From Leptospiraceae bacterium (lineage in GTDB: Bacteria > Spirochaetota > Leptospiria > Leptospirales > Leptospiraceae), in the NCBI GenBank assembly GCA_016711485.1, contig JADJSX010000024.1:483835-547834 (forward strand): a stretch of DNA of 64,000 nucleotides. The letters run 5' to 3'. The translations under genes were made by a program, and so were the position numbers. Of this stretch, positions 28,494-38,568 are shown piece by piece. Numbering within the stretch: position 1 is the stretch's first letter; each line of letters begins with the position of its first letter. Below the pieces are notes generated by a model that was not told the DNA's origin, made no database searches, and was given only the letters and a program-made list of their open reading frames with translations.

Positions 28494-28621
28494 ATTTTAC
28501 CCCGTTTCGTTCAAAACATCATATTATGAGAGAAAGACAATCCTTTTTGCTTTAAGCTTTTAATTCGTGGGACAGAAGGAAAAAGAATTATGGGAGAAGT
28601 TGGATGCAAATTACTAGAAAG
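28494..28621 (+). repeat. 128-bp repeat, copy 1
   Basis: Consensus: ATTTTACCCCGTTTCGTTC, then AAAACATC, a small stem, a central TTTAAGCTTTTAATT, and a right half with NTG-GGAGAAGTTGGATGC and CTAGAAAG at the end. Right half is of the GGGACAGAAGG type. It joins intergenic sequence on the left to the truncated 3' end of a lipoprotein gene on the right. The outward frame starting at its ATG is MGEVGCKLLERYNI. Confidence 0.95.
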
Positions 28622-29188
28622 ATATAATATATAATAGCCCCTTGAGTAGGTGTTCCTAATGTAAGTGAAAAGTCAGAGCTGAATGAACCAGGCGTGGGAT
28701 TAAAATAAGGCGATAAAACATTTAAAGTACCATTAACTGTAATCATATTGACATTATAATTTGGTGAAGCATTCGATATCACTACACTGCCATCGGAATT
28801 TACAATAGCTGAATAAGTTCCAACTGAAGAACCATTCTCATCGTAAACTGAAACACTATAATTTCCCGACTTGAGAGAAACTGTGAAAAAACCTCCAGTT
28901 CCAGTAGTAGTCATAGTCCCAGTCGGTTGAAAAATTAAACTATATCCAACTAAAGCTGACCCATTTGATGAAGTTAGTTGGCCATTTACTATTGCATTTT
29001 GATTTTCGCCATTCCCATTATTACTATTAGAACTCCCCTGAGAGTCACTCGTACCCCCCCCCAGTAAGACCGAGCATCCAAAACCCAGAACTCGCCAAGG
29101 AACCTTTTTTCTTTGGTTCAAGACAAGCAGTAATCGATAACAAAATTAAATAACAAAATATTCCGAATTTCAAATTTTTATTTAACAT
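28622..29188 (-). pseudogene. Lipoprotein with chitobiase-like repeat; poly-G frameshift and 3' truncation
   Basis: From ATG 29188 (GGAG Shine-Dalgarno) the frame reads a lipoprotein signal FGIFCYLILLSITAC, then LEPKKKGSLASSGFWMLGL, and breaks in a run of nine G (29054-29062 as C). The other frame continues GGGTSDSQGSSNSNN, a carboxypeptidase-regulatory-like domain, then TPGSFSSDFSLTLGTPTQGA. The latter should continue as a chitobiase C-terminal repeat (IYYTTDGS) but is cut at 28621 by repeat copy 1. Eight G would restore the reading frame. Confidence 0.8.
29054..29062 (-). repeat. Nine-base C/G tract inside lipoprotein gene
   Basis: C9 on the plus strand. The signal-peptide frame and the mature-protein frame are joined only if the tract is 8 (or 11) long. 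Candidate slipped-strand switch, or a homopolymer sequencing error. Confidence 0.8.
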
Positions 29189-29410
29189 TAAATTTCTCCG
29201 CATTTTTCATTTTTGTCAAGTTACACAGTGAACTAAAGAAATGTCAATCTTTTTAATATAAATAAGAGTTATTTTAAATTGTTCTTAAAATTAAGTCACT
29301 TCAGAATATTTATTTTTGCAGTTGCGATATTCATTTTCCTCTTAAAAAGTGTAGTTACAAAAAGATCGGTAGTGGATTTGTTGTTTTAATAAATAGAGGG
29401 AGATATTGAA

Positions 29411-30886
29411 TTGAAAGGACTAGTTGTTGCATTAGTTATTTTTCACGTAATTTTACAAATTTTAATTGATAGGGAAGCTACGTTTATTGCAGACCCGTTA
29501 TTGAAAGCGATTCAAGGTTTTTCACTGTATTCAAATCAATTTAGATCAGAGGAAATACTTTATATAGGAAAATGGGCTGATTCCAATTTCTCTTCTTTTG
29601 TTTTTGATAGTGGCTTTTCATTTATGGTTAACGGTAAATACATTGGAGTTTTTCCATTAATTTTCAGTCTTTATTCGGGTTTAATTTTAAAAATAGGAAT
29701 TCAATCTATTCCATTTTTTGCATTTTTATTTATAGTTTGGGCATTTTATATTATTCATAAAAAATTAGAAATTCCAATACTTTTTTGTTTTTTGTATTTT
29801 TTTAGTTCTATATTAAACAACTCAGTCTTTGATTTAAATGAAAATCCTATTTACTTTTTTTTGAATGTAGCAGGATTTTCATTTTTTATAATTTATTTGA
29901 AATATAGTAAGAGTATAAATTTGGGCTTAGGTATTTTATTAATTTCTATAGCTGTTTGGTTTCGCCTGGAGTCTCTTTTATTTTTAATTTCATGTTCTTT
30001 GGCTTCGTTTTATTTCTTAATAAAAGATAAAGAGAAAGATTTTATTAAAGCAATAATAGTTAGTATTATTTTTGCTTTTCCTGTGTATTTATTTTTGTTT
30101 TGGAATTACTGGGACTATGGACATGTTTTAGGACCAAGATTTACTTATAATTTTGCGACTCATACCACAATCTTAGAAAGAATTGTACGCATAATTTCAA
30201 TGTCACTAATATATAAAGATCAGACGGGTATAAAGTTAGGATTATTTATTTGCTCCCCATTTCTACTTTTATCATTGATCTACTTTCTTCGAAATTTTAA
30301 ATCTCAGAATAATATTGCAGTATTTTCTTTTTTGGTTTTTTTAACTCAGTTTGTTCTCGTATCTTTGACTGCACCAAACGATGGAGTTACATTAACTGCT
30401 CGATATCACTTACTTAGTATTATTCCAGGAATAGTGCTATCCTATAATGCATTTATTTCTACAAAAACCAAACTTGAACTTTTTTTAACTAAAGCTAGTT
30501 ATGGAATAGCAATTCTCTTAGGATTATTTTTCTCTATCGGATGGGTATTATTTGCAAAGGAAATTAAGAAATTCCAAAAAATTGCAATTCAAGAAGAAAC
30601 AAATGTTTACATAGCCAAAAGTGAAATTCTATGTGCATCGTTTGGTCTTGAACACCTTAAAAAATCTATTTATTGTGTCAAAAATGAGGAGGCAGAAAAG
30701 TCTATTTTAGATAAAATATTTGCAAATCAAGAAATGAAACTTGTAAAATATATTTTAGAGTATAAAGAAAAAGACTTAAATAAGATAAAACCTCAAATTG
30801 AACAAAAATTTCAAAACGGGAATTTTCAATTAAAAAATACAGAAAATTATAAATCAGCCTATGTTTTAACTTTTTTAAGAGACTAA
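29411..30886 (+). CDS. Polytopic membrane protein, glycosyltransferase-like
   Basis: 491 aa with about ten hydrophobic segments and a C-terminal ~90-residue soluble tail. DREATFIADPLLKAIQ after the first helix resembles the first periplasmic loop of dolichyl-phosphate-sugar type transferases seen in leptospires, but no DxD-type site is clear. Starts at TTG 29411 with GAGGGAG upstream. Convergent with the gene at 30883 (4-base overlap of ends). Confidence 0.6.
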   Translation: MKGLVVALVIFHVILQILIDREATFIADPLLKAIQGFSLYSNQFRSEEILYIGKWADSNFSSFVFDSGFSFMVNGKYIGVFPLIFSLYSGLILKIGIQSIPFFAFLFIVWAFYIIHKKLEIPILFCFLYFFSSILNNSVFDLNENPIYFFLNVAGFSFFIIYLKYSKSINLGLGILLISIAVWFRLESLLFLISCSLASFYFLIKDKEKDFIKAIIVSIIFAFPVYLFLFWNYWDYGHVLGPRFTYNFATHTTILERIVRIISMSLIYKDQTGIKLGLFICSPFLLLSLIYFLRNFKSQNNIAVFSFLVFLTQFVLVSLTAPNDGVTLTARYHLLSIIPGIVLSYNAFISTKTKLELFLTKASYGIAILLGLFFSIGWVLFAKEIKKFQKIAIQEETNVYIAKSEILCASFGLEHLKKSIYCVKNEEAEKSILDKIFANQEMKLVKYILEYKEKDLNKIKPQIEQKFQNGNFQLKNTENYKSAYVLTFLRD

Positions 30887-31665
30887 CTAGCCGCTTTTAA
30901 TTTAGGAGCACTGTTTCCTTCGATGACATTTAGAAGTTTCTGTGCTTTTTCGATTTTAGTTTTATCGGCGTTAGCCACTACAAGATGGGGATTTCTTTCG
31001 TTTATGATTGCATCTAGGGTTTTAACAACTGATACTTTTTTTTCCTGCCAATCATCGTTGTCGGGGTATAACATTACTTCTGATTCATCTATATTTTTAA
31101 TTGGTAGATTTAAAATTCTAAAATTTCTAGAATTGATAATATTAGAAAATGCTTCGTAATCTGGAAAATAATTTCTAACATCGGTTACGGAAGGAATTTT
31201 TCTCATACTCAAATAAAACAAATCTAGGGTTTCTACCACTGACTCATAAAGAGCTTGTTCTTTGACTTTTGCCAATCTTTCTGCTTTTTTTGCTTGGAGT
31301 TCAGACATGTATTTTAGATTATGCGCATCATTTTTACTGGAGAATACTTCTTGTTCAACGGAAATTTTTTTCTTTGCATTAACCAATACTATATCTTGAA
31401 AAATAGAAAAGGGAAAGTATAAAAAGATTCTAAAATACCAAGGCATATATTGCATAAAAATTCTTTTTTCTAAGTTTTGATACACAGTAGAAAAACTACT
31501 ATCATTCAGAAGACTTCTTAGATGTTTTTCATTTTTTTCGATTAAAGCTTTTAGAGCAGATGCCTTCCACATATCGTTTGGCGAAAGATTAGCCATACCA
31601 GTAACTAAAACTTTAAAAAATCCAGGATCTTTTCCAGTAAATACATGAATTGTATTTTTAGGCAT
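30883..31665 (-). CDS. Hypothetical protein, possibly 5'-truncated
   Basis: 260 aa, charged and helical, no signal peptide; a hydrophobic segment YFRIFLYFPFSIFQDI lies near residues 77-92. The start MPKNTIHVFTGKDPGFF lies 22 bases from repeat copy 2, like other genes in this region that are cut at a repeat, so the true N-terminus may be lost. Family not recognised. Confidence 0.55.
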   Translation of the reverse strand: MPKNTIHVFTGKDPGFFKVLVTGMANLSPNDMWKASALKALIEKNEKHLRSLLNDSSFSTVYQNLEKRIFMQYMPWYFRIFLYFPFSIFQDIVLVNAKKKISVEQEVFSSKNDAHNLKYMSELQAKKAERLAKVKEQALYESVVETLDLFYLSMRKIPSVTDVRNYFPDYEAFSNIINSRNFRILNLPIKNIDESEVMLYPDNDDWQEKKVSVVKTLDAIINERNPHLVVANADKTKIEKAQKLLNVIEGNSAPKLKAAS

Positions 31666-31686
31666 TTGCCATTTTATGTAAAAAAA

Positions 31687-31814
31687 ATTTTACCCCGTTT
31701 CGTTCAAAACATCATATTATGAGAGAAAGACAATCCTTTTTGCTTTAAGCTTTTAATTCGTGGGACAGAAGGAAAAAGAATTATGGGAGAAGTTGGATGC
31801 AAATTACTAGAAAG
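31687..31814 (+). repeat. 128-bp repeat, copy 2
   Basis: Identical to copy 1 across the full unit as far as I can read. Its outward frame (ATG 31783, GAAGGA upstream) gives MGEVGCKLLERK and continues 28 codons into unique sequence ending YVIVVLLMLLTV, a hydrophobic tail. Confidence 0.95.
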
Positions 31815-31979
31815 AAAAGTAGGAAGAGTAAGTCAAAAGATTTTTTTTTATAATATTCTATCATATGTAATTGTAGTTTTGCTAATGCTACTAACTGTGT
31901 AGTCAGTCGCCTAGTTTTTGTAAATCCTTTTCACTGACTATTTATTAATCTAAAAATGTTTCATTACCAATTTTGAAAA

Positions 31980-34900
31980 TTAGCTTTTTCTAAATTGGGG
32001 GATAGAAATCTTAGAGGCAATATGTTTAAAATCCTCTTTAACACGATACAAAACTGGAACAAAAATTAGAGTCACACCAGTCGCAAACAACAATCCCCAG
32101 CCAAAAGCAAGCGATAGAGGTTGTACAAATGGGTCAAGTGTTGGAATTCCATAAGCACTTGGCACAAGTCCAATTACAGTACTAATAGTTGTTAAAAAAA
32201 TTGGTCTCAGTCGAATCGCGCCTCCATTGATAATCGCCTCTTCGATTGACATTCCTTTTTGTCGTAACTCCTCTATAAAAGTAATTAACATTAAAGTATT
32301 TGCCACAATACTTCCACTTAGGGCAACAATGGCAAGTGTGCTCATAAAACTAAGAGGCATTCCGTGAATCATAAGCGCAAAAAGTACACCCACAATTCCA
32401 AAGGGAATGGATCCAATAATTACAGTAGTTGTTCCAATGGAATTAAAATATAAAATAAATATTCCAAAAATAACAGCCACAGCGAATAACATGGATATAC
32501 CCAAGTCCTTAAACGATTTTCCGGCATCTTCTTGTTCACCACCAAATATAACCGAATAATCTGGATATTTACTTATGCTCACAGTTGTTTGTAGTTTTCT
32601 ATTTACAAACAAAGAAGTAGTCTTTTTTGTATCCACTGACGCTTCTAGACGAACTACTCTTTGTAAGTCCTGACGATTGATCATGGAATAATCTCTTTCT
32701 TTAGCCGAGTATGTGACTTGCTCTAAAGGAATTAATCTTCTATTTCGATTTTCTACTTTTACTAAAGAAATACTTTTCATGGATTGTCGTTCTGACTCAG
32801 GAAAACGTACAAGTATATTGATCTTATCCTCTCCTTTGCTGATAGTAGAGGCTACTTCTCCGTTAAATGCAGTTCGAATCGACCTTGCAATGTCTCTAGC
32901 ACTAATTTCTGCTTTGCTTGCAATCTCGTCTCTCACATGAAAACGATACTCTTCTTTTCCTAGTTCCAAATCCGTTCGTATATCCGAAACCCCATCTATT
33001 TTTTCCAATTCTTCCTTATATAGATTTGCAATTTCTTGGATGATCTTATAATCTGCTCCTCGAATTTCCAAACTAACTGGTTTACCAACAGGAGGTCCTT
33101 TGACTTTTGCATTTACATCATAAATCATATCTTTGGGGATATTCCCCATTTGCTTCGATTCTTCTATAAATTCTCTAATTTTCTGAACAAGAATTCTTGC
33201 ATCTTTCCATTCTTGTCTATCCGCCGCAGGGACTAACTTTAAATTCAAATGAGAACGATGTACTTCGAGTCCAGGTTTTGGATCTACAATTGGATTTTCG
33301 TGAATTCCAATCCTGCTTCTAAGATACTTAAAATCTTTTCCCGCCATCAAAGTTACAGTAGGTTCCAATTTTTCCATGGTATCTAGATTTTTTTGGAGTG
33401 TAGAGCCAATTGGCATCCAGATTTTAATTTCAATGTCTTCCTCACTGCCAGAGGGAAACATTACGAACGGAAGAAATTTTCCAGCAGCAAATAAAGTCAA
33501 AAAGAAGATAATAGTAAATAGCCCCAAAACCAACACTCTATGTTTAAGTGCAAAGGTAATAGTCGCTTTATAAGCTTCTATTTTAATACCAAAAATTCCT
33601 TCCTTTTCTTCAATTGATTCATCCTTTACCTTAGCTTCTAGTTTATTCGGAAGAAATTTATTTAACCAATTTGGTAAAAACACTAACGCAAATAAAAGAG
33701 AACAGGCAAGAGTAATTAAAACAACAGCTGGAATTCCCAAAATAAATTTTCCAATGATTCCACTCATAAATAATAATGGGAAAAACGCCGCAGAAATCAC
33801 AAGAAAGGAAACTAACAAAGGAACAAGCACATCTTTAAAAGTCTGAAGCACTGCTTCTTTTCTTTCATACCCTTCTTGCATTAGCCGGTAAGTGTTTTCA
33901 GCGACAACTATAGAATTATCCACCATCATTCCAAGTACCATCACCATTCCGAAAATGGTAATCGTGTTAATTGTAAATCCAATTTGTTTTATAAAAATAA
34001 AGGAAATGAAAAAAATGAAAATAATCGCAACACTAATCATCACACTCAATCGAAAGCCCAAAATAAATACAAGAGAAAGTAAAACAAGAGCCAGACCAGT
34101 TTCAAAGTTTAAAATCAAATCTCCTAACTGTCGGCGAACGTCTTTACTTTTGTCTTCGTAAATAGTAGTCTCCACTTCGGGAAAATTGCCCTCTATGGAA
34201 GTTGCGAGATTTTTTACAGCGTCTGCAGTTGTTATAATATCCGCCTGTTCATTTTTCCATACTCTGAGGATAATACTATTTTTACCGTTTAGCTTCTCAA
34301 ATGTTTTTTCTTCTTCAAAAGTATCAAATACTTTTGCAACATCTTTTAAGAGAGTAGAAAATCCTATTTCATTTCCTAAAATTGGAATAGTAAGCATATC
34401 CTTTGCTTCTTCAAAGTCTCCTTTTGTGCGAAGAAGATATTCTGTGCCGTTTACTTTTAATCTACCGGATGGCATATTGATATTTCTAGACCCTAACGCA
34501 TTTAAAAGAGTATTCAACCCTACTTCTTTTGCATTGAGAAGAGAAGGACTTACTTCTACTAAAAATTCTCTATTTCGATAACCTATTTTTTCAACTTCTG
34601 CAATTTCTTTGATTCGAAAAAATTTATCTTCAAATGCTTTTGCCGTATCACGCAGTTTTTTGTAGTCAGCAATTGGGTCTAAACTTTCTTGTTTTAAAGA
34701 AAGGGCGAGGCTAATTACTTCTTGTTTTTCGGTAGTAATCTCTCGGACTTTGGGTTTCTGGGCGTTATCCGGTAGACGTGTAGAATCAACTGCATCTCGT
34801 ATATTGTCTAAAATTTTTTTAGTGTTCTTTGATCCTTCTACGAGAAAAATCATAATTACACTTACATTTTCTAAGTTATAACTTCGAACTTTGTCAATTC

Positions 34901-35129
34901 CAGTCACAGACTTCAATTGTTTTTCAATGGGAATTGCGATTAGCCGCTCAATTTCTTCAGGCGTTGCACCGGGGAGTGGCGCTTCAATTACAATTTTATC
35001 TAAAGCAACATTTGGGAATGCCTCTCTATGCATACTGAGTAATCTAGATAAACCAACTAACAAAAGTAAAAATAAAATAAATTGAATGATGAGAGTTTTT
35101 TCAGCTATAAATTTTCCGATTGATTTCAT
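31980..35129 (-). CDS. RND-family efflux transporter permease (AcrB/HAE1-like)
   Basis: 1049 aa, full length for the family. Inner-membrane proton-driven pump. N-terminal helix, then IVIEAPLPGATPEEIERLIA and IEKQLKSVTGIDKV of the porter domain, two sets of six helices with GMVMVLGMMVDNSIVVAENT (the family's proton-relay helix region) and the second-half STLAIVALSGSIVANTLML. No membrane-fusion protein or outer-membrane channel gene is adjacent, so partners must lie elsewhere. Confidence 0.93.
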   Translation of the reverse strand: MKSIGKFIAEKTLIIQFILFLLLLVGLSRLLSMHREAFPNVALDKIVIEAPLPGATPEEIERLIAIPIEKQLKSVTGIDKVRSYNLENVSVIMIFLVEGSKNTKKILDNIRDAVDSTRLPDNAQKPKVREITTEKQEVISLALSLKQESLDPIADYKKLRDTAKAFEDKFFRIKEIAEVEKIGYRNREFLVEVSPSLLNAKEVGLNTLLNALGSRNINMPSGRLKVNGTEYLLRTKGDFEEAKDMLTIPILGNEIGFSTLLKDVAKVFDTFEEEKTFEKLNGKNSIILRVWKNEQADIITTADAVKNLATSIEGNFPEVETTIYEDKSKDVRRQLGDLILNFETGLALVLLSLVFILGFRLSVMISVAIIFIFFISFIFIKQIGFTINTITIFGMVMVLGMMVDNSIVVAENTYRLMQEGYERKEAVLQTFKDVLVPLLVSFLVISAAFFPLLFMSGIIGKFILGIPAVVLITLACSLLFALVFLPNWLNKFLPNKLEAKVKDESIEEKEGIFGIKIEAYKATITFALKHRVLVLGLFTIIFFLTLFAAGKFLPFVMFPSGSEEDIEIKIWMPIGSTLQKNLDTMEKLEPTVTLMAGKDFKYLRSRIGIHENPIVDPKPGLEVHRSHLNLKLVPAADRQEWKDARILVQKIREFIEESKQMGNIPKDMIYDVNAKVKGPPVGKPVSLEIRGADYKIIQEIANLYKEELEKIDGVSDIRTDLELGKEEYRFHVRDEIASKAEISARDIARSIRTAFNGEVASTISKGEDKINILVRFPESERQSMKSISLVKVENRNRRLIPLEQVTYSAKERDYSMINRQDLQRVVRLEASVDTKKTTSLFVNRKLQTTVSISKYPDYSVIFGGEQEDAGKSFKDLGISMLFAVAVIFGIFILYFNSIGTTTVIIGSIPFGIVGVLFALMIHGMPLSFMSTLAIVALSGSIVANTLMLITFIEELRQKGMSIEEAIINGGAIRLRPIFLTTISTVIGLVPSAYGIPTLDPFVQPLSLAFGWGLLFATGVTLIFVPVLYRVKEDFKHIASKISIPQFRKS

Positions 35130-35168
35130 AAATGAATTCCTAAAATACTTTTACCTTTAACTAAATTT

Positions 35169-36854
35169 TTATTTACTAATATACATTCCACTGCGTAAAT
35201 CCATTTTCTTTCGAACTCTAACTAATAAAATATCTTTTGTTATTAAGCTTCTTTCTTTCTGAAAGAAAAAATTAATCTTAGGAGTGGCAACTTTATAACT
35301 TGGATGCGATTCTAGAACTTCAAAAGTCATTTGATCTCCTAAAAAGTTCTTCATATCTTCTAGATAGTCAGCAGGAACTAGTACAAGCCTGGAATCTTCT
35401 ATATTGATTATCTTGTAAAATTTCATCTTATCAAATAAAGGTTTCATAAGTCTTTTCGAATAAAAACTATACGATCTTTTAGAAGAAGGCAATTTATAAG
35501 TAAAGATTTCTTTTTTGCTTGGTTCAAGCGCAATAATTCGATTACCCACTTGAGAAGCAGGTTGATACGAAAGTAAAAAAGGATACAAAGAACATTCTAT
35601 ATTAAAATAAATTAATACAGTTGCAAAAATGGAAAGGAGTAAAGTCGGTCTATAATTTTTTAACAAAAAAGTAAAGGAAATAATAAATAATAAAATCAAA
35701 GGTGTCCACTTAAACTCTATTACGGAGAATGGAGTTAATAGTAAAAATACGATAGTTGCTAGATAAGGCAGAAGAAATAGATAATTCTTTTGATTATTTT
35801 CAATGTATTTTTCCACGACGCCGGACGTAAATATAGCTGCTGCGGGTAATAGCCAGTAGATGTACTGCGGAAGTTGGTATCTAGAAAAACTAATAAGCCC
35901 CAGGAATAAAAAAAACCAAAATGGAATTACAAAATACTGGGCTTCAAATTGATTTAATTTTATTTTTTCCATTAGCATTTTAAATTGATTTCTAAATCCA
36001 TTTTTCTCAATTTCATTCTTTAGAACTGAAACAAGATAGAAAATTAATGGAATTAAAAAAGTAGAAAACGCCCATGCAAAATTCAAAATGAAATAAAATG
36101 GATCTACCTTTTGGTCATACATTTTTCTATAAAACCTACCGAAAGATTGAATCCATAAGAAAAAATGTGGACCATACCAAGAAAAATCCTGAAATAAAAT
36201 ATAAGACCAAATTGCCGGAAATAAAAGGAGTAGCGGTATACCTACTATTAGCCTCATATTCTTCAGTAGAGTCCAATCTCTCCTGATTAAAATATCTCCT
36301 CCAATAGAAATAGCAGGAATTACAAGGGAAATTGGACCTTTTGTAATAAATCCAAGTCCTATAAAAACATACATCAAGTAAAACCATCTCGAATTCTTCT
36401 TTACTCCCAAATAATAAGCATGATGAATAAATAGTAAATAGGCAGTTAAATAGACGTCAATTTTAGGATCGACAACCATGGCAAATAAACCAGGGCAGGT
36501 TGCATAAATTACGAAGGCAAGAAAAGACCTACGAAAATTATTTGAAATAAGATAAGTAATTCTAAAAATAGAATAAAAAGAAAGTAAAGTGATGAGTATT
36601 GCAGGAAGCCTAAAAGTATAATTTGAAATCCCAAATAATTTAAAAAAAAATGCAATCGACCAAAAAGTTAAAATTGGTTTATCTAAGTATTGTTTCCCAT
36701 TATCCCGCAGAAAAAAATATTCATTGTTTGTAACCATCTCCCGCACAATTTCTGCATATTGAGCAGAATCAATGTCTATCACATCAAACGGTAGAGTAAA
36801 TAGAATTGGAGCAATAGAGGCTATTAAAACTAAAAAGTATAAAATTCGTTTCAT
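35169..36854 (-). CDS. Glycosyltransferase family 39 / ArnT-like membrane protein
   Basis: About 561 aa from the ATG at 36854 (MKRILYFLVLIASIAPI). First periplasmic loop has the acidic catalytic-type motif IDIDSAQYAEIVREM and the DKPILTFW segment characteristic of PMT/ArnT lipid-linked sugar transferases. About eleven membrane helices and a C-terminal soluble domain. The start shares TAATG with the stop of the upstream Cys-rich lipoprotein gene. Confidence 0.88.
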   Translation of the reverse strand: MKRILYFLVLIASIAPILFTLPFDVIDIDSAQYAEIVREMVTNNEYFFLRDNGKQYLDKPILTFWSIAFFFKLFGISNYTFRLPAILITLLSFYSIFRITYLISNNFRRSFLAFVIYATCPGLFAMVVDPKIDVYLTAYLLFIHHAYYLGVKKNSRWFYLMYVFIGLGFITKGPISLVIPAISIGGDILIRRDWTLLKNMRLIVGIPLLLLFPAIWSYILFQDFSWYGPHFFLWIQSFGRFYRKMYDQKVDPFYFILNFAWAFSTFLIPLIFYLVSVLKNEIEKNGFRNQFKMLMEKIKLNQFEAQYFVIPFWFFLFLGLISFSRYQLPQYIYWLLPAAAIFTSGVVEKYIENNQKNYLFLLPYLATIVFLLLTPFSVIEFKWTPLILLFIISFTFLLKNYRPTLLLSIFATVLIYFNIECSLYPFLLSYQPASQVGNRIIALEPSKKEIFTYKLPSSKRSYSFYSKRLMKPLFDKMKFYKIINIEDSRLVLVPADYLEDMKNFLGDQMTFEVLESHPSYKVATPKINFFFQKERSLITKDILLVRVRKKMDLRSGMYISK

Positions 36855-37129
36855 TAATCCCCCAGACCAGATTGAAGCATACATTCTGCCATACCTTTAC
36901 ATGAGTCTGATTCCTCTGCGTAACAGCTTAAAATTTCAGATTGGTATCTGGTACAACCTTTCATACAATTAATGACACCCAAGTTTAACTCCGGTCCTGT
37001 TATTTTCATTTTATTTACTTCCTCAGTACACTTTATAAAAAAATTACATGCACTTTCACACTTAGCTTCAGTAGGATCTTTGCATTCTGAAAACAAAAAA
37101 ACAAGTATTATAAAAATAAGTTTCTTCAT
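36854..37129 (-). CDS. Cysteine-rich lipoprotein
   Basis: 91 aa. Signal MKKLIFIILVFLFSEC with lipobox Cys at residue 16, then a mature part with eight further cysteines spaced in CxxxC pairs (AKCESACNFFIKC, CMKGC, CKGMAEC), suggesting disulphides outside the cytoplasm. Overlaps the glycosyltransferase start by one base. Function unknown. Confidence 0.75.
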   Translation of the reverse strand: MKKLIFIILVFLFSECKDPTEAKCESACNFFIKCTEEVNKMKITGPELNLGVINCMKGCTRYQSEILSCYAEESDSCKGMAECMLQSGLGD

Positions 37130-37365
37130 ATTTATATCTCCTAAACTTTGCAGTTTATTTTTTAAACCTATTAGATTCTAATTATCCATATTCCTTTTCG
37201 ATTTTTTAAAGAGATAGTAAGGAGCATTCTTTAAGAAATCAATTCACTCTTAGAATTCAAAATTTTATTAATAGATAAAATGTCTATATATAAAATATAA
37301 TTTATATGTTTGACTAAATTTTTATTAAAATTAACTTGATTAATAGTTAATAAAGTGAAGTAATT

Positions 37366-37596
37366 TTGAAAAGAACTAAACAATTAAACCAAATAGCTAA
37401 GGCAATCCGAGAGTTCTATAAATCTCTAAAGAACGAATTTAACGCTATTTTAGAATCAGAGGGTTTTACGAATGGGGAATTTTTATTACTCAAAAGTATA
37501 GCACTTTCCGGTAATAAAAAAATATCTGAAATTGCTAAAGAACTTTGTGTTACAATGCCCTATCTTACTTCTCTGGCTATTTGTGCGCAAAACTAA
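37366..37596 (+). pseudogene. MarR-family regulator fragment
   Basis: About 70 residues match the N-terminal half of a MarR regulator: SEGFTNGEFLLLKSIALSGN, KKISEIAKELCVTMPYLTSL, up to the recognition helix. The frame then ends in AICAQN where VDKLEKKGLV would be expected. The 3' half is missing; the junction near 37580 abuts the phage tail module. Confidence 0.75.
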
Positions 37597-37647
37597 AAAG
37601 CGAAATGCGCACTAAACTATTAACTAGAAAAACTTTTCCGAAAAACT

Positions 37648-38568
37648 CTACGCACTAGCCCAATAAAACAACTTAGCAGTTCCATCGGAAACTAACGCAG
37701 AGCCGCCAATGTCGCTTAGTGCGAAAGATGTTGATGTTAAGCGAAAAATAGCAATTCCGCCCGAATTACCGATAGTATGACCAGCATAAGCCACAAAGCT
37801 CGTAAGACTTGAAAAGCTGACAGAATGAACACCATTCGGAATAGTATACACCCTAAGAACCAAACCAGCGATACCAGTTTCGTTAATACATTGTAACGCA
37901 TTAGCCACATTACTCAAACCGACTTGCGTTTTAGTTACACCGTGAGGGTTACTAGTGCTATTTACATGAGCGTCTAACTGTGATTTGTTCACAGCATGAC
38001 CCTCAGCAGTTCCAACCGGAATTGTAATTGCACCCGTGAAAGTATCACCCGCCTTATTTGCCTTAGCGTCTAACTGTGATTTGTTCACAGCATGACCCTC
38101 AGCAGTTCCAACCGGAATTGTAATTGCACCCGTGAAAGTATCACCCGCCTTATTTGCCTTAGCGTCTAACTGTGATTTGTTCACAGCATGACCCTCAGCA
38201 GTTCCAACCGGAATTGTAATTGCACCCGTGAAAGTATCACCTGCCTTATTTGCCTTAGCGTCTAACTGTGATTTGTTCACAGCATGACCGTCAGCAGTTC
38301 CATTTGGAATTGTAATTGCACCCGTGAAAGTATCACCTGCCTTATTTGCCTTAGCGTCTAACTGTGATTTGTTCACAGCATGACCCTCAGCAGTTCCAAC
38401 CGGAATTGTAATTGCACCCGTGAAAGTATCACCCGCCTTATTTGCCTTAGCAGTCATATCAACATCCAATTCACTAAAATTAGTATTGATTCTATCGAGT
38501 TCGTCTTTAACTAAAAGCCCATTCATCGGTATTTTTTTGCCCCATTCGTGAATATTAATAACGTTCAT
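37648..38568 (-). CDS. Phage tail-fibre-like protein with five 32-residue repeats
   Basis: 306 aa. Residues 41-200 are five near-identical units (KANKAGDTFTGAITIP then GTAEGHAVNKSQLDA), the beta-helical tail-fibre repeat seen in phage and tailocin fibres. The C-terminal ~100 residues (VNSTSNPHGVTKTQVGLSNV, then a receptor-like domain) are also fibre-like. Overlaps the upstream gene by 4 bases. Confidence 0.88.
   Translation of the reverse strand: MNVINIHEWGKKIPMNGLLVKDELDRINTNFSELDVDMTAKANKAGDTFTGAITIPVGTAEGHAVNKSQLDAKANKAGDTFTGAITIPNGTADGHAVNKSQLDAKANKAGDTFTGAITIPVGTAEGHAVNKSQLDAKANKAGDTFTGAITIPVGTAEGHAVNKSQLDAKANKAGDTFTGAITIPVGTAEGHAVNKSQLDAHVNSTSNPHGVTKTQVGLSNVANALQCINETGIAGLVLRVYTIPNGVHSVSFSSLTSFVAYAGHTIGNSGGIAIFRLTSTSFALSDIGGSALVSDGTAKLFYWASA
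37969..38448 (-). repeat. Five tandem 96-bp coding repeats
   Basis: Five 96-bp units in the tail-fibre gene, differing at only a few bases (one unit has PNGTADG instead of PVGTAEG). High DNA identity suggests recent expansion and copy-number variability. Confidence 0.9.

Noticed and set aside
32713..35085. Several plus-strand ORFs of 62-131 codons antisense to the RND gene
   Set aside because: They are shadows of the long minus-strand coding frame; no Shine-Dalgarno, odd composition.
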